From CPC320 sp002684375 (lineage in GTDB: Bacteria; Pseudomonadota; Alphaproteobacteria; Rhodobacterales; Rhodobacteraceae), in NCBI GenBank assembly GCA_965662545.1, contig CBFIHZ010000010.1:1-64000 (forward strand): DNA of 64,000 nt, written 5' to 3'. The notes under the pieces are model-generated. The model worked only from the letters and a program-made list of their open reading frames with translations, made no database searches and was not told the DNA's origin. Below, piece after piece: positions 34,695 to 44,219 of this stretch; positions within the stretch are counted from its first letter, which is position 1; each line of letters opens with the position of its first letter. Made by a program: the position numbers and the translations under genes.

Positions 34695-37600
34695 ATGACC
34701 GAGCAGTCAAGGACCGTCGCGGTTCTGGGCCCAACCAATACCGGTAAAACCCATTATGCAATCGAGCGCATGCTGGGATACCGGACTGGTATCATTGGCC
34801 TGCCCTTGCGGCTTTTGGCGCGTGAGGTCTATGATCGGATCGTTGCCGTGCGCGGGCCGTCGGTGGTGGCTTTGGTTACCGGCGAGGAACGGATCGTGCC
34901 ACCGCGCACGCAGTATTGGGTGTGCACTGTCGAGGCGATGCCCGAGGGCATGGGCTGTGACTTTCTGGCGGTTGACGAAATTCAGCTCTGTGCTGATCCT
35001 GAGCGGGGACATGTGTTTACAGACCGGCTGTTGCGGGCACGAGGCCTGAAGGAAACACTGTTTCTTGGCGCCGATACGATGCGCGGCGCCATTGCAGAAT
35101 TGGTCCCAGAGACGACGTTTCTGCACCGCGAGCGCCTGTCTGAGTTAACCTATGCGGGCTCGAAGAAACTAAGCCGGATTCCGCCGCGCAGCGCTATCGT
35201 TGGGTTTTCTGTTGAAAACGTCTATGCAATCGCCGAATTAATCCGGCGCCAAAAAGGCGGTGCTGCGGTGGTGATGGGGGCGTTGTCGCCGCGTACCCGC
35301 AATGCGCAGGTTGCGATGTATCAAAACGGCGAGGTGGATTATCTGGTGGCCACCGATGCGATTGGCATGGGGTTGAACCTTGATGTCAATCACGTGGCAT
35401 TCTCTGCGCTCAGCAAGTTTGACGGTCGGCGAATGCGGCCCCTTGCGCCCAATGAATTGGCCCAGATTGCCGGCCGGGCTGGCCGCGGGATGAGCAATGG
35501 CAGTTTCGGTGTTACAGGAGAGGCTCCACCGCTTGAGGATGAGGTGGCCCGCGCCATCACCGGACACCGGTTTACGCCCATCGGCAAAGTGAACTGGCGA
35601 CATGCTGATTTACGCTTTGGATCGCTACCGGCCCTGATTGGGTCACTAGAGCAAAAACCCGACCATGTGCGTTTGGTACGCGCGCGCGAGGCCGATGATC
35701 TGGCCGCGCTTAAGCTTTTATCTCAAGATGTCGAGACTGCGGCTCGCGCCAGTGATGCCGCCTCGGTGCGGTTGCTTTGGGACGTCTGCCGTATTCCGGA
35801 TTTTCGCGGCATCAGCCGCGCTGAGCACGCCGCTCTGTTGCAAGAAATTTTTGGGTTTTTGCACGAAAAGGGGCAGGTGCCTGATTCTTGGATGGCACGG
35901 CAAATGCAAAGGATAGATCGCAGCGATGGCGATATCGATACCCTGTCCATGCGATTGGCCTATATCCGCACGTGGACCTATGTTGCCCAACGTTCTGGTT
36001 GGCTGGGTGACGAAAGGGATTGGCGGGCCGCAACCCGCGCTGTAGAAGATACATTGTCAGATGCGCTCCATGCGCGTTTGACACAGCGATTCGTAGACCG
36101 GCGCACCTCTGTGCTTATACGGCGGTTGAAACAGAAGGAGGCCCTGTTGGCCGAGGTAAATGATAAAGGTGAGGTGACTGTCGAAGGAGAATTCGTCGGT
36201 CGCTTGGAAGGGTTCCGTTTTCGTCAGGATCAAGAAGCGAGTGGTCAGGAAGCAAAAACGCTGAAAGCTGTGGGATTGCAAGCCTTGGCACCGCATTTTC
36301 ATCTGCGGGCGGACAGATTCTACAATTCTCCCGATACAGAGATCGATTTCACCGAACAGGGTGGCCTTATGTGGGGCACACAGGCAGTGGGTAAGTTGGT
36401 GGTCGGGGATGATCCTCTCAAGCCTAAGGCCCATGCTTTCGTCGATGAAGAAGCCGGCATTGATGTGGCGCAAAAAGTCGAACGCCGTCTACAGCATTTT
36501 ATCGACCGCAAGATTGCAACGCTTTTTGAGCCGCTGCTCAACTTACAAAACGACGACAGCCTCACCGGTCTGGCGCGCGGATTTGCCTTTCAGATGAAAG
36601 AGGCGTTTGGCGTTGTTGCGCGCAGCAATGTGGCAGAGGATGTCAAAGCTCTGGATCAGGATGCCCGTAGTTTGCTGCGTAAGCACGGGGTTCGCTTTGG
36701 CCAATTCACAGTGTTTTTACCGCTTTTGTTAAAACCCGCACCGACCCGACTGCGGCTGGTGCTTTGGTCTTTGGCGCAGGGACTTGACGAATTTCCCGAA
36801 GCGCCCCCCCCCGGTTTGGTGACGGTTCCTGTCGATGCCTCTGCCAGCGAGGGCAGCGACACAATGGCCGGCTATCGCAACTCTGGTGCGCGGGCGATAC
36901 GGGTGGATATGCTGGAGAGGTTGGCAGACCAGTTGCGCTCTGAGGACAGTCGCGGGGGGTTTGAGGCCAAAGCCGATATGTTGTCGATCACTGGAATGAC
37001 GCTGGAGCAATTTGCGGATTTGATGCAGGGACTTGGCTATCGGTTTGTAAGGGGCGAGCGGGTCAAGGTGAAAGCCAAGCCAGTTGATCCCGCAGCTGTC
37101 GACCTTACAGCGTCTGTTGCTGCAGATGCTGAAACAACGCCAAATGGATCAGAGGCGCCGGGGCAAGCGCCTGTGGAAGGCGCAACAGAAACAACAAACT
37201 CTGGAGCCACTGACGGGGGCACTTTGGCAGAGGATGGCGCGCGTTTAGAAGGGGATTCTGCCAAGGAATCTGCCAAGGAAAAGGAAACTCAGGGTTCTAT
37301 CGAGACTGCGACGCAGACGGGCAACGAGGCTGAAACAGCACCTGAAACATCTCTGGCGGTTGCAGCTGTGGTTGCGATTGAAAACGCTGAGGCGAGTGCG
37401 GCCTCTGAAGTTGTACTCGCGAAAACCGACAACCGGACGATTGAAAATGCAGATACTGATCCTGCAGTGACCGAGACTGCGGCTGTGGCGGTGACTGAGG
37501 TTTTGGCTGAGAGTGTGATTGAGACTGCGACCGAGACTGCTACCGAGACTGGGACAGAGACTGGGACAGAGACTGCGACCGAGAGTGCGGCCGAGACTGA

Positions 37601-38045
37601 GGCTGAGGCCGCGCCTGATATGGAGGTGTTTTTCACGTTCACTTGGGGACGCAATCGCGCGCAATCAAAGCCAAAGGGACAGGGCCGCAGGTTCAGTGAT
37701 GGGCCGGCAAAAGAAGCCGCGTCAAATACGGGAGACACTGCAAAAAACGATGGTCGGGGCGGATCCAACAGCCGCAAAAGCAGACATAATAAGCCAGATG
37801 GAGAGCAGGCAGCTCAAGATAGAGCTGGTCTGAAAAAATCTGGCCAATCGCGGCAGACGACACCGGGTCAACAAAAACCGGGCCGGGACAAATTTAATCG
37901 AGATAAAGACCGCAAACCCGGAAAGGGTAAGTTCCGTCATAACGACGGGCCAAAGCAATTTGCGGCCTCTCCAAAGAAAAGCCAACAGATCGATCCGGAC
38001 AATCCGTTTGCCGCCGCTTTAATGGGGCTGAAGGATAAAATTTAG
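34695..38045 (+). CDS. SUV3-like superfamily 2 RNA helicase with long variable tail
   Basis: A 1116-residue helicase related to mitochondrial SUV3, which unwinds RNA in the degradosome. Walker A is GPTNTGKTHY at residue 12, the DEAD-like box is AVDEIQLCADPERGH, motif VI lies in QIAGRAGRGMSNGSF, and motif V is ATDAIGMGLNLD. The conserved part ends at about residue 795. The rest is a low-complexity tail rich in Glu, Thr and Ala, with a TETATETGTETGTETATE repeat near 945-965, then a basic Lys/Arg/Gly/Gln stretch to the end. The start has an AAGGGGC site. An S4-domain protein gene follows after one base. It probably acts in RNA metabolism. Confidence 0.88.
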   Translation: MTEQSRTVAVLGPTNTGKTHYAIERMLGYRTGIIGLPLRLLAREVYDRIVAVRGPSVVALVTGEERIVPPRTQYWVCTVEAMPEGMGCDFLAVDEIQLCADPERGHVFTDRLLRARGLKETLFLGADTMRGAIAELVPETTFLHRERLSELTYAGSKKLSRIPPRSAIVGFSVENVYAIAELIRRQKGGAAVVMGALSPRTRNAQVAMYQNGEVDYLVATDAIGMGLNLDVNHVAFSALSKFDGRRMRPLAPNELAQIAGRAGRGMSNGSFGVTGEAPPLEDEVARAITGHRFTPIGKVNWRHADLRFGSLPALIGSLEQKPDHVRLVRAREADDLAALKLLSQDVETAARASDAASVRLLWDVCRIPDFRGISRAEHAALLQEIFGFLHEKGQVPDSWMARQMQRIDRSDGDIDTLSMRLAYIRTWTYVAQRSGWLGDERDWRAATRAVEDTLSDALHARLTQRFVDRRTSVLIRRLKQKEALLAEVNDKGEVTVEGEFVGRLEGFRFRQDQEASGQEAKTLKAVGLQALAPHFHLRADRFYNSPDTEIDFTEQGGLMWGTQAVGKLVVGDDPLKPKAHAFVDEEAGIDVAQKVERRLQHFIDRKIATLFEPLLNLQNDDSLTGLARGFAFQMKEAFGVVARSNVAEDVKALDQDARSLLRKHGVRFGQFTVFLPLLLKPAPTRLRLVLWSLAQGLDEFPEAPPPGLVTVPVDASASEGSDTMAGYRNSGARAIRVDMLERLADQLRSEDSRGGFEAKADMLSITGMTLEQFADLMQGLGYRFVRGERVKVKAKPVDPAAVDLTASVAADAETTPNGSEAPGQAPVEGATETTNSGATDGGTLAEDGARLEGDSAKESAKEKETQGSIETATQTGNEAETAPETSLAVAAVVAIENAEASAASEVVLAKTDNRTIENADTDPAVTETAAVAVTEVLAESVIETATETATETGTETGTETATESAAETEAEAAPDMEVFFTFTWGRNRAQSKPKGQGRRFSDGPAKEAASNTGDTAKNDGRGGSNSRKSRHNKPDGEQAAQDRAGLKKSGQSRQTTPGQQKPGRDKFNRDKDRKPGKGKFRHNDGPKQFAASPKKSQQIDPDNPFAAALMGLKDKI
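37521..37610 (+). repeat. Degenerate 12-base tandem repeat inside the helicase gene
   Basis: A run of about seven imperfect copies of GAGACTGCGACC (variants GAGACTGGGACA and GAGAGTGCGGCC) encodes Glu-Thr-Ala-Thr and Glu-Thr-Gly-Thr units in the helicase tail. The unit length is a multiple of three, so gain or loss of copies keeps the frame. Confidence 0.8.
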
Positions 38046-38046
38046 C

Positions 38047-38421
38047 GTGACCGAACTGGTTGATAAGCTGCGTGTAGACAAATGGTTGTGGCATGCGCGG
38101 TTTTTCAAGACCCGCAATCTGGCATCTGGGACAGTGCGGGCAGGGCACTTGCGTGTCAACGGACAAAAAATTTCCAAACCTGCCACAAATGTCAAGCTGG
38201 GAGACGTTTTGACCTTCCCGCAGGGTCGCGACGTGCGCGTAGTGAAACTGCTCGCGGTCGGCAGCCGCCGCGGTCCGGCAAGCGAAGCGCAAACACTGTA
38301 CCAAGACTTGACCCCTGTTCGGGAAAAACACCCACAAGTACCGCGGTTTGAGGGAAAAGGCCGACCGACCAAACAAGATCGTCGCAATCTTGATCTTTAC
38401 AATAGTCGGACGCTTGAATGA
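38047..38421 (+). CDS. S4-domain RNA-binding protein, Hsp15-like
   Basis: A 124-residue protein with an N-terminal S4 domain (LRVDKWLWHARFFKTRNLAS and RAGHLRVNGQKISKPATNVK). These blocks are close to Hsp15 (HslR), which binds stalled 50S subunits carrying peptidyl-tRNA. The C-terminal part is basic (GKGRPTKQDRRNLD). The start is GTG at 38047, one base after the helicase stop, so the two are translationally coupled. It is followed 47 bases later by fdxA. The helicase - S4 protein - ferredoxin - CarD order is typical for Rhodobacteraceae. Confidence 0.85.
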   Translation: MTELVDKLRVDKWLWHARFFKTRNLASGTVRAGHLRVNGQKISKPATNVKLGDVLTFPQGRDVRVVKLLAVGSRRGPASEAQTLYQDLTPVREKHPQVPRFEGKGRPTKQDRRNLDLYNSRTLE

Positions 38422-38468
38422 CCTGAACGGTTGCACTACGTACAGGACAAGCTGATTGGGAAGAGTCC

Positions 38469-38807
38469 ATGACCTATGTCGTCACCGAAAATTGTATCGA
38501 GTGTAAATTTACCGACTGTGTCGAGGTTTGTCCGGTCGACTGTTTTTACGAAGGTGAAAACACATTGGTCATACATCCCGATGAATGTATCGATTGTGGG
38601 GTGTGCGAGCCTGAATGCCCGGCTGATGCGATCAGCCCGGACACAGAACCGGGCATGGAGACATGGGTTGAGTTCAATCGCAAATACTCGGAACTTTGGC
38701 CGGTGATTGTCTCGCAGAAAGAGCCGATGCCAAATGCGGATGAGCGCGACGGCGAGGCCGACAAGATGACTAAATATTTTTCTGAAAAACCAGGCGAGGG
38801 TGGATAA
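38469..38807 (+). CDS. fdxA: Seven-iron ferredoxin
   Basis: A 112-residue ferredoxin with a 3Fe-4S and a 4Fe-4S cluster. The cysteine pattern is complete: CIECKFTDCVEVCPVDCFYEG for the first half and CIDCGVCEPECPADAI for the second. The Asp/Glu-rich C-terminal extension (VEFNRKYSELWPVI onward) is standard for the FdxA family. ATG at 38469 is preceded by GGAAGAG. It transfers electrons in the cytoplasm; no partner gene is adjacent. Confidence 0.95.
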   Translation: MTYVVTENCIECKFTDCVEVCPVDCFYEGENTLVIHPDECIDCGVCEPECPADAISPDTEPGMETWVEFNRKYSELWPVIVSQKEPMPNADERDGEADKMTKYFSEKPGEGG

Positions 38808-39091
38808 TTTTTTGGGCGATTCGCGGGGCTTGCGTCAGTTTGCCCGCAATCTATCCGAATCGGGGATTAGGATCGCTCTATTTATAAGGTAAATCAGGGC
38901 AAATATTACCGGCACTGGGCATGTGGACAATTTTATGATATACTGGTTTCTCAGATGATGCATGGTTCTGTAGTCAGCACACTTGCTGTACAGGGGACAG
39001 TCATTAACAGTATCAGACCAGCGCCGAATATTTGACGATATTTGGGAAGCTGGATTTTGCTGTTTGATGATTCGCTTTAAGGAAGGTTCGA

Positions 39092-39601
39092 ATGAGTAAG
39101 TCAAAAAAACCCGATTTTCGCCCGAACGAATATGTGGTTTATCCGGCACATGGTGTCGGTCAGATTATATCGATTGAAGAACAGCAGATTGCGGGAATTT
39201 CTCTGGAATTATTTGTGATTTCATTCGAAAAAGACAAGATGACCTTGCGGGTGCCAACCGATAAAGCCGTGCAGATCGGTATGCGGTCGCTCAGTTCGCC
39301 AGATGTAATCTTAAAGGCGATGACCACATTAAAAGGCAAGGCCAAGGTCAAGCGGGCGATGTGGTCACGGCGCGCACAAGAATATGAGCAAAAAATCAAC
39401 TCTGGTGACCTGATTGCCATCGCAGAGGTCGTGCGTGACCTGCATCGCAACGACGACCAGCGCGAACAGAGTTATTCAGAGCGTCAGCTCTATGAGGCCG
39501 CGCTTGAGCGATTGACCCGCGAGGTCGCGGCTGTGGACAATGGCGATGAGGCGGCTGCGACCAAGCGCGTCGACGACGTGTTGATTTCACGCGCTGCCTG
39601 A
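39092..39601 (+). CDS. carD: CarD-family transcription regulator
   Basis: A 169-residue CarD-like protein. The N-terminal RNA-polymerase-interacting domain is at about residues 8-70 (FRPNEYVVYPAHGVGQIISI). The C-terminal helical DNA-binding part includes RAMWSRRAQEYEQKINSGDL. Family members stabilise the open complex at ribosomal RNA and other promoters and respond to stress. ATG at 39092 has a strong AAGGAAG site. A 284-base region separates it from fdxA and should hold its promoter. It faces cobS; a small hairpin (CCCTC-AGC-GAGGG, 39632-39644) lies after the stop and may contribute to termination. Confidence 0.9.
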   Translation: MSKSKKPDFRPNEYVVYPAHGVGQIISIEEQQIAGISLELFVISFEKDKMTLRVPTDKAVQIGMRSLSSPDVILKAMTTLKGKAKVKRAMWSRRAQEYEQKINSGDLIAIAEVVRDLHRNDDQREQSYSERQLYEAALERLTREVAAVDNGDEAAATKRVDDVLISRAA

Positions 39602-39719
39602 GCCGATTTCCCCAACAAAACACATATACATCCCTCAGCGAGGGGTGGGTACTTGTTTTCAATGGGCATGCATTTCAGAGGACACGCCCAGGACAGGTAT
39701 CGCCGGGTGGGCGCCAGTT

Positions 39720-40463
39720 TTACACTGAAAGGCAGAGCAGAATAGTGATTTCTGCGACCTGTTGGCTTGCCCCCAATATATCGCCAGTTTGACCCTGTAC
39801 TTTGTATTTGGCGATCAGTACGCAGCATGTAGTCGCTAGAGCGGTGGCGAAAAAAACCAGTAGGGGAAAGCTTTGCAGGGCGATGATCGCCAGCAGCGCT
39901 CCCAAGATTGCGGCCAATCCGACATGTCTGGCCTGTGGCGTGCCGACACTCTGTGATAGCCCGGTTGTGCGCGCCTGGGGCAAACGCAGCATCAGCACGG
40001 TTGGCGCCACCCGTGACAGCGCTGCGGCGACTAAAATTGGCGCCAACACAGCGCCTGACTCAAAGAGTTCAGACAAGGCCAGCCAGCGCAAGCCAAGGCC
40101 AAAAATCAAGGCCAAAACCCCGTAGGCGCCGATCCGGCTGTCTTTCATAATCTCAAGGCGCCGTGCCGTGTCATGGCCACCCCAGAGCCCATCGGCGCTG
40201 TCAGCCAGCCCGTCTTCATGCATGGCGCCGGTACTCACCGTCAGACATGCCAGTGCCAATAGTGCCGCAACCCCGGTCGAGAGTCCGAGCCCAAGGCAAA
40301 GCTGTGCAAGCCCTGCCGCCGGCAGGGCAATCAACACGCCGGCCACAGGATAGGCCCAGACGGCCTGCGCGCTGCGCCCGTAGGCGGCCTCGGATATGCG
40401 CAGCGGCCAGCGGCTCAGCAGCGACAGCGCAACCGCAATATCGCCCACGTGTAGCCAGCGCAT
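39720..40463 (-). CDS. cobS: Adenosylcobinamide-GDP ribazoletransferase (cobalamin synthase)
   Basis: A 247-residue polytopic membrane enzyme joining adenosylcobinamide-GDP and alpha-ribazole to give cobalamin. The family motif GAMHEDGLADSADGLWGGH with its acidic metal-binding residues lies at about 78-96, followed by KDSRIGAYGVLAL. About six membrane helices are predicted by eye. The start ATG at 40463 has AGGGA at ideal spacing; an alternative ATG at 40478 is also preceded by AGGA. It is divergent from cobT, with 94 bases between these starts. No cobalamin riboswitch fits into that space. Confidence 0.9.
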   Translation of the reverse strand: MRWLHVGDIAVALSLLSRWPLRISEAAYGRSAQAVWAYPVAGVLIALPAAGLAQLCLGLGLSTGVAALLALACLTVSTGAMHEDGLADSADGLWGGHDTARRLEIMKDSRIGAYGVLALIFGLGLRWLALSELFESGAVLAPILVAAALSRVAPTVLMLRLPQARTTGLSQSVGTPQARHVGLAAILGALLAIIALQSFPLLVFFATALATTCCVLIAKYKVQGQTGDILGASQQVAEITILLCLSV

Positions 40464-40557
40464 GTCGCTTTCCCTCATGTCTTGGGTCCTTTTATTGCTT
40501 GCCCAGACGGCAAGGGTGTTTAAACACTCACAGAGTAGAACTTCAACGGAAGATACA

Positions 40558-41571
40558 ATGCCCGCTTTCACGTCGCTTGCCACGTTTCAAACCGTCTTGG
40601 ACGGGTTGCCTACGATAGATATTGTTGCTGAACAGGGCGCCTTGGCGCGCAACAGCCAATTGACCAAACCGCCGGGCGCTTTGGGGCGTCTTGAAACTCT
40701 TGCGATCTGGTATGCGGGCTGGCGCGGGGTGGCGCGTCCTCGACTGACACGGCCGCAGGTGCTTATTTTTGCTGGCAATCACGGCATCACTGCACAGGGG
40801 GTTTCGGCGTTTCCTGCTGAGGTAACCGAGCAGATGGTATTGAATTTTCAGGCGGGCGGTGCGGCGATCAATCAGCTGTCTGCGGCGTTTGGGGCCCGGC
40901 TTGACGTGCATCCTTTGTCTTTGGACCGGCCGACGAGAGATTTCACTACAGGCCCGGCGATGAGCGAGGCAGATTGCATCGCCGCATTGCAATCGGGGTG
41001 GGATGCGGTGGACGCCGAGGCAGATCTGCTGGTCACCGGCGAGATGGGCATCGGCAATACCACCAGTGCTGCGGCCTTGGCGCTAGCACTCTTTGGTGGC
41101 GAGGCGGCTGATTGGGTCGGGCGAGGGACGGGCGTTGATGCGATGGGTGTGGCTCACAAATGCCGGGTTGTCGAGGCTGGTCTGGAAATGAACCCTGTGG
41201 CGCGCGGCAATGGCCTGCAGGCGCTGCGGTGTCTTGGGGGACGTGAATTGGCGGCGATGGCAGGGGCGATTGCGCGGGCGCGACAGGCCCGTATTCCCGT
41301 GGTGCTGGACGGCTTTATCTGCTGTGCGGCGGCGGCCTGCCTGCAGCACGCCCGTGGCGATGTTTTGGACCATACCGTGGCGGGACATCTGAGCGCCGAA
41401 GGCAGCCATGGCAAGTTGCTTGCGCGGATGGAGAAAGCGCCGCTGCTGTCGCTGGGAATGCGGCTGGGCGAGGGGTCAGGCGGCGCGGTGGCGATTGCTG
41501 TGGTGCAAGCGGCGGTGGCCTGCCTGTCGGGGATGGCGACCTTTGCCGAGGCCGGTGTATCTGACGGGTAA
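40558..41571 (+). CDS. cobT: Nicotinate-nucleotide--dimethylbenzimidazole phosphoribosyltransferase
   Basis: A 337-residue enzyme that activates the lower ligand of vitamin B12 as alpha-ribazole phosphate. Family blocks are KPPGALGRLETLA near the N-terminus, IFAGNHGITAQGVSAFP, GEMGIGNTTSAAA and HLSAEGSHGKLLA with the catalytic glutamate expected near the last third (LSLGMRLGEGSGGA). ATG at 40558 has GGAAG at good spacing; an open frame upstream overlaps cobS antisense and is not used. Together with cobS it completes the nucleotide loop assembly. Confidence 0.95.
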   Translation: MPAFTSLATFQTVLDGLPTIDIVAEQGALARNSQLTKPPGALGRLETLAIWYAGWRGVARPRLTRPQVLIFAGNHGITAQGVSAFPAEVTEQMVLNFQAGGAAINQLSAAFGARLDVHPLSLDRPTRDFTTGPAMSEADCIAALQSGWDAVDAEADLLVTGEMGIGNTTSAAALALALFGGEAADWVGRGTGVDAMGVAHKCRVVEAGLEMNPVARGNGLQALRCLGGRELAAMAGAIARARQARIPVVLDGFICCAAAACLQHARGDVLDHTVAGHLSAEGSHGKLLARMEKAPLLSLGMRLGEGSGGAVAIAVVQAAVACLSGMATFAEAGVSDG

Positions 41572-41652
41572 AATCTGCAGTAAATTGGGTTTTGCATTGC
41601 GCCGCGCGCAGGTCCGTGCCGTCTGCGCTGCAATATCCTTGTCTTTTCGACC

Positions 41653-43620
41653 TTATACGTTCTTTAAAACCGTGGTGTCTGGTCTGGAGGGGGCGACTTC
41701 GGTTTTAGGGACTTTATCAGCTGGGGGTAGCGTGGATTTAGAGCTTTCCAAACTGCTCATTAACGCGGTCTCAAGCTGCTTTTCCAAGGCCTGCGCCCGC
41801 GCGATATAGGGCGCGTTGGCGCGTGCGGGCACCTTGGGGTTCCAAAGCTGTGCCAGATCTTTCATCGCCTCGCGGTCATGTTGGTAAAAGGTCTTTGCCG
41901 CTGTGTCGGCTTCATAATCTGACAGGCCAAGGTTTTCTAAAACATAGCGTCCGGCACGCAGGCTGCTGTCGAAGGTCTCGCGTACGATATCATCAGCGCC
42001 AGCATTATACAGCTCAAAGACCTGAGCGCGATCATAGGCACGGGCGATGATATGCAGGCCGGGGCGCGCTCTGTGCGCCAGTTTGACCAACTTGAGACAG
42101 GCTGCGGCATCATCCAGCGCAACCACCAGAACTTGCGCCTCCAGCAACCCTGCGGCGCGCAGGGTGACCGGTCGGGTGGGATCACCCAGAAAGCTCTTGA
42201 TACCGAAGCTGCGCATCAGATCAATTTTTCGAATGTCATGATCCAACACCACTGTCTCAAAACCCGAGGATTGCACCAAGCGGTTGACGATTTGGCCAAA
42301 CCGGCCAATTCCAGCAATAATTACCGGACCCTGCTCGTTGATTTCATCTTCGATGCCGATGTCAATTTTGTCTTTCAGACGACGCGATAGGGCCCCAAAA
42401 GCCAGAAAAAGCAGCGGTGTCATCAGCATTGTCAGCGTAATGATCAAGACCAGCCTGTCTGACAGCGTCACTGATAGAATATTATGTTGCACGGCAAACG
42501 CGGTCAGCACAAACCCGAATTCCCCTGCCTGAGCCAACCCAAGCGTAAACAGCCACCGATCACGCCCTTGAATGCCAAACAGATGGCACAACAGATATAA
42601 GACACAGCCCTTTGCAATAATTATCAAAACTGCCAGTGTCAGAAGGCCGATAGGATCATGTTGTAAAACAGACAGGTTCATCCCGGCGCCAACAGTGATG
42701 AAAAACAGCCCGAGCAAAAGGCCCTTGAACGGCTCAATATCACTCTCCAGCTCGTGGCGAAATTCGCTATTGGCCAGCACCACTCCGGCCAGAAAAGCGC
42801 CAAGCGCGGGTGACAGCCCAACGATGGTCATCAGGACGCTGATACCAATCACAATCAGCAGGGCAAGAGCGGTATACATCTCGCGCAGTCCCGTGGCATG
42901 GATAAAGCGAAAAATCGGCCGGATAAAATAGACACCTGCGAGGATAATCGCCGCCACGATGCTCAGCGTTGCCAGTGTTACGCCCCATCCGGGTAACCCG
43001 TCCAGCACCGTCAGGCCCAACCCGTTTTCAACGCTTTGGCCGTGCGGTGTGATTGCCGTCGGCTCTTGCAGTATATCGGGGGATTCGCCGTGTAGAAAAA
43101 GCTGCTGCTGGACAGTCAAAAGCGGCAGCAGCGCCAGAATTGGGATGACGGCAATATCTTGGGTCAATAAGACGGCAAAGATAGAGCGCCCACCACGGCT
43201 TTTGATCAAGCCGCGTTCGGACAGCGTTTGTAGCACAATTGCGGTCGAGGATAGTGCAAGGATCAGCCCGATGACCAATCCGGTGGCTGCGGGATATCCC
43301 AAGGCGATGGCACCCAGCATGACCCCGACGGTGGTCAGCACCAATTGCAGCCCCCCCAGTCCAAGTAACCGGTGGCGCATATCCCAAAGGGCCCGCGGGT
43401 CAAGACTGAGACCGATCAGGAACAGCATCATAACAATACCGAATTCGGCCACATGCTGGACGTCTTTAGTCTCGCTTCCGACCAATCCGAGAATTGGGCC
43501 TATGGCAATGCCGGCTGCAAGATAGCCGAGCACTGAGCCAAGCCCCAACCGGGCGGCCAACGGTACGGCAATCACCGCCGCTCCCAGATAGATCAGGATT
43601 TGAAATAAAATTTCTGCCAT
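41653..43620 (-). CDS. Kef-type K+/H+ antiporter (CPA2) with RCK domain
   Basis: A 655-residue protein with about 12-13 membrane helices (residues 1-400) of the CPA2 fold, including SSTAIVLQTLSERG and LLTQDIAVIPILALLP. A TrkA-N/RCK domain (about 415-535) begins VIIAGIGRFGQIVNRLVQSS, with the NAD-binding glycine pattern. The last 70 residues are a cytoplasmic tail of low complexity. This arrangement is that of KefB/KefC glutathione-gated potassium efflux; which one cannot be settled and no ancillary kefF/kefG is adjacent. Its start overlaps the Lrp gene stop by one base. Confidence 0.88.
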   Translation of the reverse strand: MAEILFQILIYLGAAVIAVPLAARLGLGSVLGYLAAGIAIGPILGLVGSETKDVQHVAEFGIVMMLFLIGLSLDPRALWDMRHRLLGLGGLQLVLTTVGVMLGAIALGYPAATGLVIGLILALSSTAIVLQTLSERGLIKSRGGRSIFAVLLTQDIAVIPILALLPLLTVQQQLFLHGESPDILQEPTAITPHGQSVENGLGLTVLDGLPGWGVTLATLSIVAAIILAGVYFIRPIFRFIHATGLREMYTALALLIVIGISVLMTIVGLSPALGAFLAGVVLANSEFRHELESDIEPFKGLLLGLFFITVGAGMNLSVLQHDPIGLLTLAVLIIIAKGCVLYLLCHLFGIQGRDRWLFTLGLAQAGEFGFVLTAFAVQHNILSVTLSDRLVLIITLTMLMTPLLFLAFGALSRRLKDKIDIGIEDEINEQGPVIIAGIGRFGQIVNRLVQSSGFETVVLDHDIRKIDLMRSFGIKSFLGDPTRPVTLRAAGLLEAQVLVVALDDAAACLKLVKLAHRARPGLHIIARAYDRAQVFELYNAGADDIVRETFDSSLRAGRYVLENLGLSDYEADTAAKTFYQHDREAMKDLAQLWNPKVPARANAPYIARAQALEKQLETALMSSLESSKSTLPPADKVPKTEVAPSRPDTTVLKNV

Positions 43621-44090
43621 CAGTCGGCTGCCATAGGTAAAGGAGCGTCATCTTTGGTCTGGTTCATCACGATCTGGCTGTGGACCCGCGCCACGGTGGG
43701 ATGGGTCAAAAGCGTTTCCTGTATCAATCGGTTCAAGTCGTCCAAAGTGGCGCAATAGACCCTAAGCAGATAATCGGCTTCTCCGGTCAGGGTCCAGGCG
43801 CTGACAATTTCCGGCTGGCGGGCAATCAAATGGGCGAGGGCTTTGCTGTGCTCGGCTGAGTGCCGGTTGAGATGAACCTGTACAAAGGCCTGAATGGACA
43901 GGCCAAGCCGGGCTGGATCAAGCCGGGCTGTATAGCCGGTAATATAGCCCGCGGTGTCAAGCTTATGCCGCCGTCGACCGGCTTGGCTGGCCGACAGACC
44001 AAGGATCTCGCCAAGTTGATCTGATGTCAGTTGGGCGTCGTTTTGAACTGCAGCCAGCAGGCGCATGTCGATGTCGTCGAGAGAATACAT
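43620..44090 (-). CDS. Lrp/AsnC-family regulator
   Basis: A 156-residue feast/famine regulator: N-terminal helix-turn-helix at about residues 5-50 (DIDMRLLAAVQNDAQLTSDQ, LGLSASQAGRRRHKLD) and C-terminal RAM domain (about 65-145), which binds amino acids. It is divergent from the 4-hydroxyphenylpyruvate dioxygenase gene with 129 bases between starts, so it most likely controls that gene in response to tyrosine, phenylalanine or a related effector. It is coupled to the Kef gene downstream. The divergon layout suggests autoregulation. Confidence 0.85.
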   Translation of the reverse strand: MYSLDDIDMRLLAAVQNDAQLTSDQLGEILGLSASQAGRRRHKLDTAGYITGYTARLDPARLGLSIQAFVQVHLNRHSAEHSKALAHLIARQPEIVSAWTLTGEADYLLRVYCATLDDLNRLIQETLLTHPTVARVHSQIVMNQTKDDAPLPMAAD

Positions 44091-44219
44091 GAATAATTAC
44101 TTTTTTGAAAATATCATCCAATCATCGCGCATAATTTTTGGATTTTACAGTGAAATATGCGCAAAAACCGCATTAAATCCGAGGTATTCTTGCATTATAA
44201 AACTAAAAGGAGGCCCGCC

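Noticed and set aside
40464..40557. Cobalamin riboswitch between cobS and cobT
   Set aside because: Only about 94 bases separate the starts and no B12-box-like sequence is visible.
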